Below, piece after piece: positions 52,233 to 61,509 of a stretch of 64,000 bases of DNA; position 1 is the first letter of the stretch, and each line of letters starts with the position of its first letter. The DNA lies in the NCBI RefSeq assembly GCF_038039535.1, contig NZ_JBBPHP010000002.1, forward strand, positions 248,001 to 312,000. Direction: 5' to 3'. The translations under genes and the position numbers were made by a program. The notes under the pieces are model-generated. The model was not told the DNA's origin and did no database searches. It worked only from the letters and a program-made list of their open reading frames with translations. The stretch is from Catalinimonas sp038039535 (GTDB taxonomy: Bacteria > Bacteroidota > Bacteroidia > Cytophagales > Cyclobacteriaceae).

Positions 52233-52682
52233 ATGATCGTAACCAGGCCAAAATTCAATACTTTTTTTGCCATTGGCGTATTTTTGATTCTAAGTTATGG
52301 CTCGGCAATTTATCTACTTATCAGTATTATAAACAGTTCCGATACCTCAGGGTGGATGTATGTGTTGCTTTTGATAGTGCTAATTGTCTCATTCTTTGTA
52401 ACCATTAAAATGCTCAGCAGTTACAAAAAGGTGATCATTGACAAAAACAGAGTAGATGTATTCAGTTTGTTTGGTTTGGTAAAGAGACGCCTTTATCTAA
52501 AAGAGCTTGATCACTGGAAAGAAGAACGTGTGAAGACGGCAAATGGTACTTTCAAACAGTTGGAGGTTTACTTTGCTCACAAGAAATTTTTTCGCATTGC
52601 CAATCAGGAACATGATAATTATGAAAAAACAGTGAATTTTTTTCGTAAGCATTACCGAAAAAATGAGATGAAGTCCGATTAA
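52233..52682 (+). CDS. Membrane protein with PH-like segment
   Basis: 149 aa. Two hydrophobic helices (FFAIGVFLILSYGSAIYLLI and WMYVLLLIVLIVSFFVTI), then a soluble C-terminal part KKVIIDKNRVDVFSLFGLVKRRLYLKELDHWKEERV with the layout of bacterial PH-type (bPH2/YdbT-like) domains. Function unknown. The next gene, crcB, begins 39 bases later and may be co-transcribed. Confidence 0.6.
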   Translation: MIVTRPKFNTFFAIGVFLILSYGSAIYLLISIINSSDTSGWMYVLLLIVLIVSFFVTIKMLSSYKKVIIDKNRVDVFSLFGLVKRRLYLKELDHWKEERVKTANGTFKQLEVYFAHKKFFRIANQEHDNYEKTVNFFRKHYRKNEMKSD

Positions 52683-52721
52683 GCATAGTACCTTGCCATG
52701 ATGTTAACTTAGAAATAATAT

Positions 52722-53096
52722 ATGTTATCAAATCTATTACTTGTAGGAATTGGAGGGTTTTTGGGTAGTGCTTTACGTTTTCTGATTTCAGTAATGATTA
52801 ACCGTCAGGTGAGTACACACTTTCCTTTTGGTACTTTTACAGTAAATATTGTGGGTAGCCTGCTGATTGGCGTTTTATATGGACTTTGGGCAAGGGAATT
52901 TGTAGATGACAGCACCAGTCGGATTTGGATTTCAGGTTTTTGTGGAGGGTTCACTACTTTCTCCACTTTTTCTTATGACAGTCTCACGCTGATCAATCAT
53001 GGTCAGTACCTTACCTTTATTATTTATGCTGCTGCCAGTGTAATCTTGGGCTTGGCCGCAGTATTTGCCGGCATGTCACTCGTACGCTTTTCATAA
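52722..53096 (+). CDS. crcB: Fluoride efflux channel CrcB
   Basis: 124 aa, four transmembrane helices. Family blocks: LLVGIGGFLGSALRFL, FPFGTFTVNIVGSLLIGVLYGL and GFCGGFTTFSTFSYDSLTLI, with the Thr-rich FTTFSTFS polar track. Works as a dimeric fluoride channel (Fluc). No fluoride riboswitch is visible in the 39-base spacer, so it is likely read from the upstream gene's promoter. Confidence 0.95.
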   Translation: MLSNLLLVGIGGFLGSALRFLISVMINRQVSTHFPFGTFTVNIVGSLLIGVLYGLWAREFVDDSTSRIWISGFCGGFTTFSTFSYDSLTLINHGQYLTFIIYAAASVILGLAAVFAGMSLVRFS

Positions 53097-53099
53097 AAG

Positions 53100-53744
53100 T
53101 TATTCCAGATTATCGTCACTCAGGTTTAGTTCCTGCAAATCGTTGATGAAACGTGACCATTGAGCGGGATTAAGAAAATTATTAGCAGGGATAGGACCCC
53201 ATTCATTATTGTACATCCTGCCGTAACCAAAATTAATGTCTACCGGCTGGTACTTACTCAGGAAAAGTTCTTCGTCTTCCATCGTATCAATACGCTCTAT
53301 ATTATCACGCATGGCTTCATATTTATCCGTATAAATAAGGCTCAAGTCTTGGAAAGATTCTACAAACTCATCGGCTGTAGGTAATGGATAGATTGTGACT
53401 TCATCCAGCATCATGGTATCAGGTACAAGTGTTTCTACCAATGAATAATTGAGGCCTTGCAGGCCTTCGGGCACTACAAACTTACCCTCCCTGTATCCTA
53501 TTGATGTAAAGGTGATGGTATCATAAGGTTGTGCGAAGATGGAAAAATAACCACTGGTATCAGTGGCAAATCCTAGCGGCTGATTGTTTATCAAAATATT
53601 AGCATTGGGTATTTGCTGTAAACTATCTGCGTTAATGACCACTCCGCTGATCTGTATGCTGTCTGAAGCATTGAGGTTGTCAACTTCTTGTGCTGAAGCC
53701 AAAGTAGTGGTCAAAAAAAGTATTACAATTAAGTATCTGAACAT
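53100..53744 (-). CDS. Secreted CarboxypepD_reg-like protein
   Basis: 214 aa from the ATG at 53744, which opens a signal peptide (MFRYLIVILFLTTTLASAQ); an earlier ATG at 53789 adds residues that spoil it. Residues ~30-105 form a carboxypeptidase-regulatory-like domain: ISGVVINADSLQQIPNANILINN, GFATDTSGYFSIFAQPYDTITFTSIGY. The C-terminal half is a disordered or helical acidic part. Such proteins are outer-membrane-linked or periplasmic in Bacteroidota; function unknown. Confidence 0.85.
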   Translation of the reverse strand: MFRYLIVILFLTTTLASAQEVDNLNASDSIQISGVVINADSLQQIPNANILINNQPLGFATDTSGYFSIFAQPYDTITFTSIGYREGKFVVPEGLQGLNYSLVETLVPDTMMLDEVTIYPLPTADEFVESFQDLSLIYTDKYEAMRDNIERIDTMEDEELFLSKYQPVDINFGYGRMYNNEWGPIPANNFLNPAQWSRFINDLQELNLSDDNLE

Positions 53745-53755
53745 ATTAAAAAGTT

Positions 53756-54256
53756 TTATTGAGGAACTACACCATCCGTCATCCAGCAATCAACAAAAGG
53801 TTCTTCCTGCTGTAGTGATAGCTTAAAATAATATACGGCAGGCTGATCTTCTGCATCAATCAGTGTTACTTTCTGTATTGCCTTATTGCCCTTGATATCT
53901 ACATCGTCCAGGCCGTATTGCTTAAAGTTTAGTAAAGACTGATAAACATCATTTTGTACTAGTCTTACAAATTTGCTCAGCGGGCCGGTAATTTCTTTAT
54001 TGGAGGGAGAAGCAAAACGAAAAGCCACTTCAATACCATGATTTTCATAAGGCTGATCATTAGTTTTCATGGCCTTCAGTTGTATGTCTACCACCTCCTG
54101 CGGTCCCAGCTTAGGTATAGGTACTAAAGCTTCCCCTTCATTGTTAACTTTTATGGAATTAGCGCGAGTAGAGGTAGGCTCAGTAGTATTCCAAAGTGCG
54201 AATACTATGAGAATCATTGCCAGTACTGAAAAGCAGATAAGTAAAGTTCTTTGCAT
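53756..54256 (-). CDS. DUF4864-like membrane-anchored protein
   Basis: 166 aa. One N-terminal helix (MQRTLLICFSVLAMILIVFALW) and a soluble domain starting GPQEVVDIQLKAMKTNDQPYENHGIEVAFRFASPSNKEITGPLSKF and ending with YYFKLSLQQEEPFVDCWMTDGVVPQ, which matches the DUF4864 layout known to me. Periplasmic side. No function assigned. Its stop is 12 bases before the start of the CarboxypepD_reg-like gene. Confidence 0.65.
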   Translation of the reverse strand: MQRTLLICFSVLAMILIVFALWNTTEPTSTRANSIKVNNEGEALVPIPKLGPQEVVDIQLKAMKTNDQPYENHGIEVAFRFASPSNKEITGPLSKFVRLVQNDVYQSLLNFKQYGLDDVDIKGNKAIQKVTLIDAEDQPAVYYFKLSLQQEEPFVDCWMTDGVVPQ

Positions 54257-54558
54257 ATCCTTACATATTTTTATTTCAAACTTAGAGAGCGGTAATGATG
54301 TTTAATGATTATGTAATCTTTTGACTATGAATTAATTATACTTAACAGAAAAGCTAATAAATTAATGAGTTAACACTTATTTAGTACAGCTTGCTACTCG
54401 CTCATACTTTCTGTGTCACGATTACGTATCTATTATGTCTGAGCTACTGCTGTAATACACTTTATGTGGAATTTTTCCACACTTATTTATTCATTAAAGC
54501 TATCTCAAGTCCGTATATTCATTGGTATAATATTTTCCCTGCTTAAGTATTCTATCTT
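54257..54558. other. 302-base divergent spacer
   Basis: Separates the DUF4864-like gene (minus) from the hybrid histidine kinase (plus). AT-rich with no open frame of note; both promoters should be here, but no clear TAnnTTTG was found. No sigma-54 element was recognised. Confidence 0.5.
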
Positions 54559-57147
54559 ATGCGCATGAACCGTTCTTTTTACCTTAAATCAAAAGTTCTT
54601 CTCGGCTTTGGCTTTATTCTGATAGCCATCGCAGTAGCTTCGGGTGTAGCTTATAATAGCTATGATCAGCTCTCGCAGGCAGTTCAGACGCTCTCTAGTC
54701 CGGATCCTAAGCTTCAGCAGATTGATAGCATCATGTTTATGGTCAATAAATCTGAGAACAGCCTACAGGAATATACCATTACCAAAAGTGCCAGAAAGCT
54801 TAAGGAGTATGATTCACAGGTATTTGATATCCGTGCCCGAGTACAGGCGCTTAAAGAAGTCAGCGCATTTGATGAAAGTGAACTGGACTCTATCCTTGCT
54901 CTGATCAATGCCAAGCTGGTAAGTATGGATGATTTTATGAAAATCAAAGAACGGAGAGATGCTTTCCAGTTTTATGACAGAGCCTTGGAGCAATTAAATG
55001 CGGAATCACCTTCAGTCAAAGATTCCTCACAGATCACTGCAGTTAGTGATACTGTAAATACAGACGGTAATGTTCCTGAGAAAGTAGAGCCCAATAAAGT
55101 AGATAATGAAGCTGAGAAAGCTTCTTTTAGAAAATTCCTGGGTAGATTTTTTGGTAATAATAAAAATGAATCCGATACGACACAGGTAGCTACAGAAGTT
55201 GACTCACTCACAGTAGATACCACTGCCTTAGCAAATTTAAGTATAGACTCTGTACGGCAAATGCTTACGAAACTTAAAAGTGAGCAGGCAGCTACCGAAA
55301 AGTATCTTGATCGTCAGGAATTAAAATACTTGTCTAATAATGCTGAGGTGATGAACCGGATCAATGCTTTGATTAGTCAGGTTAAACAGGCTCGACAAGA
55401 AAGTTATCAGGAGCAATCTGCTGAAGCTAAAAATATACTGCAAAGTTCGCTTTCTCGTCTGGGAATCATCTTGTTGGTAGCACTGGGCAGTACTTTTATC
55501 TTTATTTACCTTATCTTTTCTGACATTGCCAAAAGCGATTCTTTGAAGTCGCAACTTGAAAAAGCCAAAGCCAGGGCAGAACAACTGGCAAAGGTAAAAG
55601 AGGACTTTCTGGCCAATATGAGTCATGAAATTCGTACTCCCCTTACGGCTATACTTGGTTTTACGAATCAACTCAAAAAAACCAGGCTTCAAAATACCCA
55701 GCAGGAGTACTTGTCAGCAGTAGACAGTTCTTCCTCCCATTTGTTAGCACTGGTCAATGATATTCTGGATTTTTCAAAAATTGAAGCCGGACAACTCAAA
55801 TTTGAGCATCAGCATTTTGATATAAAAGCCCTCATTGAGCAGATACAGCGGGATATGAGCTTTCAGGCTGAGAAAAAAGATTTGCAAATTCATTTTGAAA
55901 TAGAGGGAGAAAACTATCGCTATCTGAATGGTGACGCTTTTCGTTTGAGACAGGTTTTGTATAACCTTGTTTCTAATGCCATCAAGTTTACCGAAGAAGG
56001 TGGGGTGATCATTCGCTGTAAGCTTAAGCCCATGGGCAATGGTAAAATTAAAGCCCAACTTGAAGTAGTAGACACTGGAATTGGTATAGCTCCTGAAAAG
56101 CAAAAGCACATCTTTGAGGCCTTTGTGCAATCCGATGTTTCTGATACCCGAAAATACGGAGGAACAGGGCTGGGCTTATCCATTAGCAAAAAAATTGTAG
56201 AGTCTCAGGGTGGAGAGATGGCATTGGAAAGCGAAGTAGGAGAGGGATCAACATTTTATGTTGCTTTACCTTTTGGTGTATCTACCAAAGAAGAATTTGA
56301 GAGTATAGTGGCTGTATCTGATACTTCTAATAACCACATGTTTACAGGAAGCAAGGTACTGATTATAGATGATGACCAGCTCAATACCAAGCTATTATCA
56401 TTGATTATTGAAAAGTGGGGAGTTAAATGTTATGTAGCCTATAATGGGGAAGAGGGCCTGAATTTACTTGTTAATAACGCTGTGGATCTGGTGCTTTCTG
56501 ATTTGCAGATGCCCGGAATGCATGGCGAGGAAGTAGTGGCTCATATACGTGCTTCTGATCAAGCAGATATTCCTGTCGTAGCATTTACGGCACGAGTGAC
56601 CGAGAATATTCATTATTTTGAAGAGAGAGGATTCACTGATGTTCTGCACAAACCTTTCAATGAAAAAGAAGTGTATCTGGTACTTGACAAATACCTTGTT
56701 TCCTCAACAGAAAGTCTGAATGAGATTGCTGTTGGGAACAACCATAAAGTTGATTCCTATACTGAGGAGCCAGATGATTTTTATTCGCTGGAAAACATCA
56801 TCCGCTTTATAGGAGATGATCAGGATGCTCTTTTAGGTTTTATTGAAAGTTTTTCCGGAGTATTAGTTGACTCTAGTACACAAATGAAAGAGGCAGTAGA
56901 AGTTGATGATTATCAAACTGTTGCCTATCACGCCCATAAGATGTTTCCTAATGTACAGCAGCTTGAAGTGCATGAACTAGCTTTGCTGTTGAGGAAGTTA
57001 GAACACGAAGCGCAAATGGTTAAAAATGGAAAAGTGAATACTAAATTTCCCTGGAAAGAAAGTGTAGGTGAAGTATTACTTCTTACAGAAAAATTATTAG
57101 CAGCTCTAAATAAGAAGAAAGAGCTGCTAAAAACTCAGGTAAGTTAG
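54559..57147 (+). CDS. Hybrid sensor histidine kinase with REC and Hpt domains
   Basis: 862 aa. First transmembrane helix ~14-31, a periplasmic region of ~270 residues with helical CHASE3-like character and an acidic low-complexity stretch, second helix ~301-320 (LGIILLVALGSTFIFIYLIF). Dimerisation domain with phosphoacceptor His356 (ANMSHEIRTPLTAILGF), ATPase with LYNLVSNAIKF and GTGLGLSISKKI. REC domain with Asp648 (LVLSDLQMPG), then Hpt with His793 (YHAHKMFPN). So a full intramolecular relay is possible. It overlaps the convergent response regulator gene by four bases. Confidence 0.92.
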   Translation: MRMNRSFYLKSKVLLGFGFILIAIAVASGVAYNSYDQLSQAVQTLSSPDPKLQQIDSIMFMVNKSENSLQEYTITKSARKLKEYDSQVFDIRARVQALKEVSAFDESELDSILALINAKLVSMDDFMKIKERRDAFQFYDRALEQLNAESPSVKDSSQITAVSDTVNTDGNVPEKVEPNKVDNEAEKASFRKFLGRFFGNNKNESDTTQVATEVDSLTVDTTALANLSIDSVRQMLTKLKSEQAATEKYLDRQELKYLSNNAEVMNRINALISQVKQARQESYQEQSAEAKNILQSSLSRLGIILLVALGSTFIFIYLIFSDIAKSDSLKSQLEKAKARAEQLAKVKEDFLANMSHEIRTPLTAILGFTNQLKKTRLQNTQQEYLSAVDSSSSHLLALVNDILDFSKIEAGQLKFEHQHFDIKALIEQIQRDMSFQAEKKDLQIHFEIEGENYRYLNGDAFRLRQVLYNLVSNAIKFTEEGGVIIRCKLKPMGNGKIKAQLEVVDTGIGIAPEKQKHIFEAFVQSDVSDTRKYGGTGLGLSISKKIVESQGGEMALESEVGEGSTFYVALPFGVSTKEEFESIVAVSDTSNNHMFTGSKVLIIDDDQLNTKLLSLIIEKWGVKCYVAYNGEEGLNLLVNNAVDLVLSDLQMPGMHGEEVVAHIRASDQADIPVVAFTARVTENIHYFEERGFTDVLHKPFNEKEVYLVLDKYLVSSTESLNEIAVGNNHKVDSYTEEPDDFYSLENIIRFIGDDQDALLGFIESFSGVLVDSSTQMKEAVEVDDYQTVAYHAHKMFPNVQQLEVHELALLLRKLEHEAQMVKNGKVNTKFPWKESVGEVLLLTEKLLAALNKKKELLKTQVS

Positions 57148-58538
57148 TCCAAATTATACCGTTTGAGTTTATTGTACAGTGTCTTACGGTCTATATTAAG
57201 CATTTTGGCAGCCAGTGTTTTGTTATACTTCACCTTAATAAGCGTTTCCTCAATGAGTGCCTTCTCCGTTTTTTCCTGTATAGCTTTCAGGTCCGGGTTA
57301 TGAGGATTAAGGGATGAGGCATGGTTTTGCTGTTCCATTTCATTACTCACCGGGCTGATAATTTCCGGCGGCAAAGTGTCCATTGAAATTCTTTCGCCAG
57401 TAGTGAGTAGTACTGCCCGGCGAATTACATTTTTAAGTTCTCTGATATTTCCTGGCCAGTGGTAGTCCTGTAGTTTCTCCAGTACTTCCGGCTCCAGACC
57501 TTTCACTTCTTTTCCCAGTTCATGGTTGGACTGATTTAGAAAATGATCTACAAATTCCGGAATATCGGATTTTCTATCCCTTAGGGCAGGAACTTTAATT
57601 TGAAATTCATTCAGTCTGTGGAACAGATCTTCGCGAAACTCGCCTTCTTTGACAGCCTGATCCAGATTTTCATTGGTAGCTACAATAAGCCTTACATCTA
57701 CGTCTATATTTTTATTACTCCCAATCTGACGTATGGTGCGTTCTTGAATAGCTCTCAGCAATTTGACCTGTATATCATAAGACAGGTTACCTATTTCATC
57801 CAGAAACAGTGTTCCTTCATTTGCTGCCTGAAACTGTCCTATTTTGTCTTGCAGGGCTCCTGTGAATGAACCTTTTAGATGACCAAAAAGCTCACTTCCC
57901 GCCAGATCTTCAGATAATGCTCCACAATCCAAAGCCACAAAAGGTTTCTTTCTGCGCCCGCTCTTTTCATGAATTTTTCTTGAAACATACTCTTTACCAG
58001 TTCCGCTTTCCCCCTGTACAATTACAGAAAGATTGGTAGGGCCTACCAGATCTATGTGTTTCTTTACCTGCTGAGACTGAGGGCTATTCCCTTCCACAAA
58101 CATGAAGGAAGGGGAGGGTGCTTTAGGCTTATCCGTGCCCCCAGTATTTTGATCGGCAGAGTTTTCCTTTACTGATTTAAGAGCATTACCAATTGTGAGC
58201 AATATCTCATCAGGGTTTATAGGCTTAGTGACATATTCAAATGCTCCCAGTTTCATCGCATCTACTGCCGTTCTGATGTTGGCGTAGTTTGTCATGATAA
58301 TAACTGGCAGATGAAAGTATTTCTTTTTGATGTTTTTCAACAATTCCAGTCCATCCAGGTCAGGAAGGCGATAGTCTATCAGCACCAGGTCAAAGCTATG
58401 ATCATATACGGACCTCAAACCTTCCCTTGCGGTATGTGCTTCTTCTACCTGATAATTATTTTTTGATAAAAAAGACTTTAACAAGGAGCAGAAAGAAGGA
58501 TCGTCATCTATAATTAATACTAGAGGTTTATCACTCAT
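57144..58538 (-). CDS. Sigma-54-dependent response regulator (NtrC family)
   Basis: 464 aa. REC domain with IIDDDPS and phospho-acceptor Asp55 (LVLIDYRLPD), Lys in YVTKP; AAA+ ATPase with GESGTGKEYVSRKIHEKSGR (Walker A), the sigma-54 contact loop GSFTGA, Walker B LFLDEIGNL and FREDLFHRLNEFQIK; C-terminal Fis-type helix-turn-helix KYNKTLAAKMLNIDRKTLYNKL. Activates transcription with sigma-54 when phosphorylated. Convergent with the hybrid kinase, suggesting but not proving a functional pair. Implies rpoN elsewhere in the genome. Confidence 0.95.
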   Translation of the reverse strand: MSDKPLVLIIDDDPSFCSLLKSFLSKNNYQVEEAHTAREGLRSVYDHSFDLVLIDYRLPDLDGLELLKNIKKKYFHLPVIIMTNYANIRTAVDAMKLGAFEYVTKPINPDEILLTIGNALKSVKENSADQNTGGTDKPKAPSPSFMFVEGNSPQSQQVKKHIDLVGPTNLSVIVQGESGTGKEYVSRKIHEKSGRRKKPFVALDCGALSEDLAGSELFGHLKGSFTGALQDKIGQFQAANEGTLFLDEIGNLSYDIQVKLLRAIQERTIRQIGSNKNIDVDVRLIVATNENLDQAVKEGEFREDLFHRLNEFQIKVPALRDRKSDIPEFVDHFLNQSNHELGKEVKGLEPEVLEKLQDYHWPGNIRELKNVIRRAVLLTTGERISMDTLPPEIISPVSNEMEQQNHASSLNPHNPDLKAIQEKTEKALIEETLIKVKYNKTLAAKMLNIDRKTLYNKLKRYNLD

Positions 58539-58663
58539 ACTTATATTCTATGGGTAAACAGTGTTGTGTTTGGCTATAAAAATAACAAGCTTATAAAAGA
58601 AGTATTGTACAATGCTAATATTTAAGCATTACCGATATTAATTGACATTTATATTCTAAACAA

Positions 58664-58690
58664 GCGCAAAAGGCTTGGCTGTGTTTGCGC
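58664..58690. repeat. GCGCAAA/TTTGCGC hairpin downstream of panB
   Basis: Seven-bp perfect arms (58664-58670 and 58684-58690), 13-base loop. Follows the panB stop on the minus strand; T run is weak, so it may be a poor terminator. Confidence 0.55.
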
Positions 58691-58731
58691 AAGATAACTA
58701 AATTATGAAGAGCTAGTTCTTTCTGGCCAAA

Positions 58732-59565
58732 TCAATAGCTTTCATCATCATTTGGAAACTGCATATCTTTCACATCCTTGATATAGTTTTTTACTGCAGC
58801 GTTCATGACTGTGTTGAGATCTGCGTATCGTCTGAGAAAACGTGGCTGAAAATCCTGCGTGATTCCCAGCATATCATGTACTACCAAAACCTGCCCATCA
58901 GTTCCACTACCGGCTCCTATGCCAATGGTAGGGATGCTTATGTTGGAAGAAACCTCTTTTGCTAAGTCGGCTGGTACTTTTTCAAGTACCACTCCAAAGC
59001 ATCCGCTTTCTTCCAAAATTTTGGCATCCTTCATCAATTTTTCAGCTTCAGTTTTTTCTTTGGCCCTCACAGTGTATGTCCCGAATTGATAAATAGACTG
59101 AGGGGTTAGCCCTAAATGACCCATTACGGGTACCCCTGCTTTTACAATTCTTTCAACTGACTGCTGTATTTCTTCCCCTCCTTCAACCTTGACGCCATGT
59201 GCTCCAGATTCTTTCATGATCCGGATCGCAGAGCGTAAAGCTTCCGATGAGTTACCCTGATAACTTCCAAAAGGTATATCTACTAGTACAAAAGCGCGTT
59301 GGATACCTCTTACTACAGATGAGGCATGGTAGATCATCTGATCTAGTGTAATGGGCAGCGTGGTCTCATGCCCTGCCATAACATTTGATGCCGAATCTCC
59401 AACAAGTATCACATCAATACCTGCCTGATCCAGTACACGAGCCATGGAATAATCATATGCTGTAAGCATAGCGATTTTCTCTCCACGATTTTTCATCATT
59501 TGAAGTTGATGTGTAGTGACTTTCTTTAATTTGCCACTATTACCTTCTGATGGATGTACAGACAT
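58732..59565 (-). CDS. panB: 3-methyl-2-oxobutanoate hydroxymethyltransferase
   Basis: 277 aa, first committed step of pantothenate synthesis (ketopantoate from 2-oxoisovalerate and methylene-tetrahydrofolate). TIM barrel with KIAMLTAYDYSMARVLDQAG, VILVGDSASNVMAGHETTLPITLDQMIYH, VKVEGGEEI, VPVMGHLGLTPQS and IPTIGIGAGSGTDGQVLV, all PanB hallmarks including the metal-binding Asp of LVGDS. Length is usual. No other pan genes are near. Confidence 0.97.
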   Translation of the reverse strand: MSVHPSEGNSGKLKKVTTHQLQMMKNRGEKIAMLTAYDYSMARVLDQAGIDVILVGDSASNVMAGHETTLPITLDQMIYHASSVVRGIQRAFVLVDIPFGSYQGNSSEALRSAIRIMKESGAHGVKVEGGEEIQQSVERIVKAGVPVMGHLGLTPQSIYQFGTYTVRAKEKTEAEKLMKDAKILEESGCFGVVLEKVPADLAKEVSSNISIPTIGIGAGSGTDGQVLVVHDMLGITQDFQPRFLRRYADLNTVMNAAVKNYIKDVKDMQFPNDDESY

Positions 59566-59997
59566 ATTGATCGCGTATTTTATGATAATTCAAAAAAAAT
59601 ATGAAAACATTCGGCCCAGCTCAAGTGTGAAAAAATATTAAAATTATGCAAATAATTAAGAACTTGGGATAATTTATGTTTCCTATATAAACTTCCTCAT
59701 ATTTGATTTCAGGAGTAAGACTCTCTGAATAGTTTGACAATATAGAGGAAAGATACTAAATTATAATGTCTGGTGTAGGCATATTCGTGATCCAGATGCT
59801 GATTTGGGCTATCATCTTATTATAAAGCACTTTCTTTACTAAGTAATTTTTTTCTTATCTATAGAGTTTTAAACTTTTTTTGAGTTTAACTTCTGAAAAT
59901 CATAGCATGTTGCATTTATTGACTTAGTATTTTTTTAATATTATTTATCTAATATATAATTGTATTATATAAATAAATAAGTAATCAAATCAAGATA
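59566..59997. other. 432-base AT-rich spacer with AT palindrome
   Basis: No gene seen. Contains an 8-bp palindrome TATATAAT / ATTATATA (59953-59960 and 59964-59971, 3-base loop) 26 bases before the next start, and an inverted TTAAAC / GTTTAA pair around 59866-59890. Likely holds the promoters of panB and the next gene. Confidence 0.5.
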
Positions 59998-60405
59998 ATG
60001 CATAAGTATCCTGAATTGTTGAGAATGCCAGAATCCGGTACAAAGTTCTACAAAGAATTTTATCAGATTTTACCCCAGGAAAAATTTTTCACCGAATTTG
60101 GATTTGTACAAAACTGTGATGATTTCCAATGGGCATTTAATAAGTTCCTTACGCATGAGAAAGGTAGCTTATACAAAACTAACTCGCTGATCAGGTCATA
60201 TTTTTATGACAATAAAGATCATGTGAAAAGGCTGATGTTATTCTCTGTGTTTGTAAAAGAATACTTGGTAAATATGGAGTCAGTGCTGTTGTACTATGAG
60301 TATTATGAACTTATGAGAAAATTTCTGGAGGCTCGGGAAAAAATCAACAATTTAATCAACATGCTCTTCAGCTTCTCACTTGAGGAGTCCGTGCTTATTG
60401 ATTAA
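59998..60405 (+). CDS. Hypothetical protein
   Basis: 135 aa, soluble, rich in Phe, Tyr and Leu and mostly helical: MHKYPELLRMPESGTKFYKEFYQILPQEKFFTEFG and later RLMLFSVFVKEYLVNMESVLLYYEYYEL. No motif, no signal peptide, no membrane span that is convincing. I do not recognise the family. The 3' end overlaps the convergent P1 peptidase gene by 30 bases. AT-rich like its upstream spacer. The ATG at 59998 follows a run of short A/T repeats with no Shine-Dalgarno. Confidence 0.6.
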   Translation: MHKYPELLRMPESGTKFYKEFYQILPQEKFFTEFGFVQNCDDFQWAFNKFLTHEKGSLYKTNSLIRSYFYDNKDHVKRLMLFSVFVKEYLVNMESVLLYYEYYELMRKFLEAREKINNLINMLFSFSLEESVLID

Positions 60406-61509
60406 CCGGATTACTTTATCTTCCGGCAATGCTTCCACTTCTCCACGATAGCCGCTGATCGTTTCGGCGGCAAAAAGTGCATTATAAATAGCTTCTTCAG
60501 TAGCTTCTATGGTGGCCAGGAAAAGTGAACTGATATGATCATTACTCAGTACTTCCATGCTAAGTAAGTTGCTATCTGTTTCATAAGGGACTCTTAAATT
60601 TGCGGCAGTGGAAAAAGCAATGACATAATCTCCACTGCCATTGGAAGCTATCCCACCAGTTCGTGCAAGACCAAGCATTGCCCTTTTTGCTAATCTTTTT
60701 AAGTTTCTGCTATCCAGCGGAGCATCAGTAGCCACGATCATCATGCATGAACCATCAGTGTCTTTCTGTGGGGGTTCTTGATTATTTTCGTTCATCAACT
60801 GTTCAATGGGCAAGCCTTTGATATGCAGTACACCTCCAAAGTTAGCCTGAACGAGTACACCTACAGTATATCCTCCATTATTTTGAGTGATTTTTCTGGA
60901 AGATGTCCCAATTCCCCCTTTGTAGCTAAAACAACGGGTACCTGTACCTGCTCCAACATTGCCTTGTGCAACGGGTCCAGCGCTGGCTTGAGTTATGGCA
61001 GCCAACACATGTTTTTCTTTGACATGTTGCCCTCTGATATCATTGAGGTATCCATCATTGGTCTCACCTACTACTGCGTTGACTGAGCGAACATCTTCGT
61101 TTCCTGCCTGATCTAGAGTATATTGTACCAGCGCATTGATACCACTGGCAACACTGAGGGTATTGGTTAGCACAATTGGGGTCTCCAGGTTTCCCAGTTC
61201 TTCCACCTGTGAGTAGCCCGCAAGCTTGCCAAATCCATTTCCAATATAAATGGCAGCCGGCACTTTTTGTTGAAAAATGTTACCAGAATGAGGAAGGATG
61301 GCGGTTGCACCAGTTCGGATGCTATCTCCCTGAATTAGTGTCTCATGCCCTACCAGCACACCTTCTACATCAGTAATAGCATTATGAGGACCGGTGGGAA
61401 GAATACCGATATTTACTCCGTAAGAGCGTAATGTACGGGTTTGTGCTTTGATAGAATCTGAGTTTAAAAAAAAGAAGCAGGTAAGTAGTGTAACAATGAT
61501 TTTCCACAT
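60376..61509 (-). CDS. P1 family peptidase (DmpA-like aminopeptidase)
   Basis: 377 aa with a signal peptide at the N-terminus (IVTLLTCFFFLNSDSIKAQ). The DmpA/OAT-fold family: NAITDVEGVLVGHETLIQGD, VPAAIYIGNGFGKLAGYSQVEELG, NTLSVASGINALVQ and an internal GxGTGTRCFSYKGGIGTSSR before the probable self-cleavage Gly-Ser (IASNGSGDYVIAFS). Releases N-terminal amino acids from peptides. The start overlaps the DUF5916 gene stop, so it lies in one operon with it. Confidence 0.9.
   Translation of the reverse strand: MWKIIVTLLTCFFFLNSDSIKAQTRTLRSYGVNIGILPTGPHNAITDVEGVLVGHETLIQGDSIRTGATAILPHSGNIFQQKVPAAIYIGNGFGKLAGYSQVEELGNLETPIVLTNTLSVASGINALVQYTLDQAGNEDVRSVNAVVGETNDGYLNDIRGQHVKEKHVLAAITQASAGPVAQGNVGAGTGTRCFSYKGGIGTSSRKITQNNGGYTVGVLVQANFGGVLHIKGLPIEQLMNENNQEPPQKDTDGSCMMIVATDAPLDSRNLKRLAKRAMLGLARTGGIASNGSGDYVIAFSTAANLRVPYETDSNLLSMEVLSNDHISSLFLATIEATEEAIYNALFAAETISGYRGEVEALPEDKVIRLINKHGLLK

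Noticed and set aside
52683..52721. Fluoride riboswitch before crcB
   Set aside because: The 39-base spacer is too short and holds no conserved fold.
53745..53789. Longer start for the CarboxypepD_reg-like gene at 53789
   Set aside because: It puts 15 polar residues before a clear signal peptide.
54257..54558. Sigma-54 promoter for the kinase
   Set aside because: No TGGC-N-TTGC type element was found.
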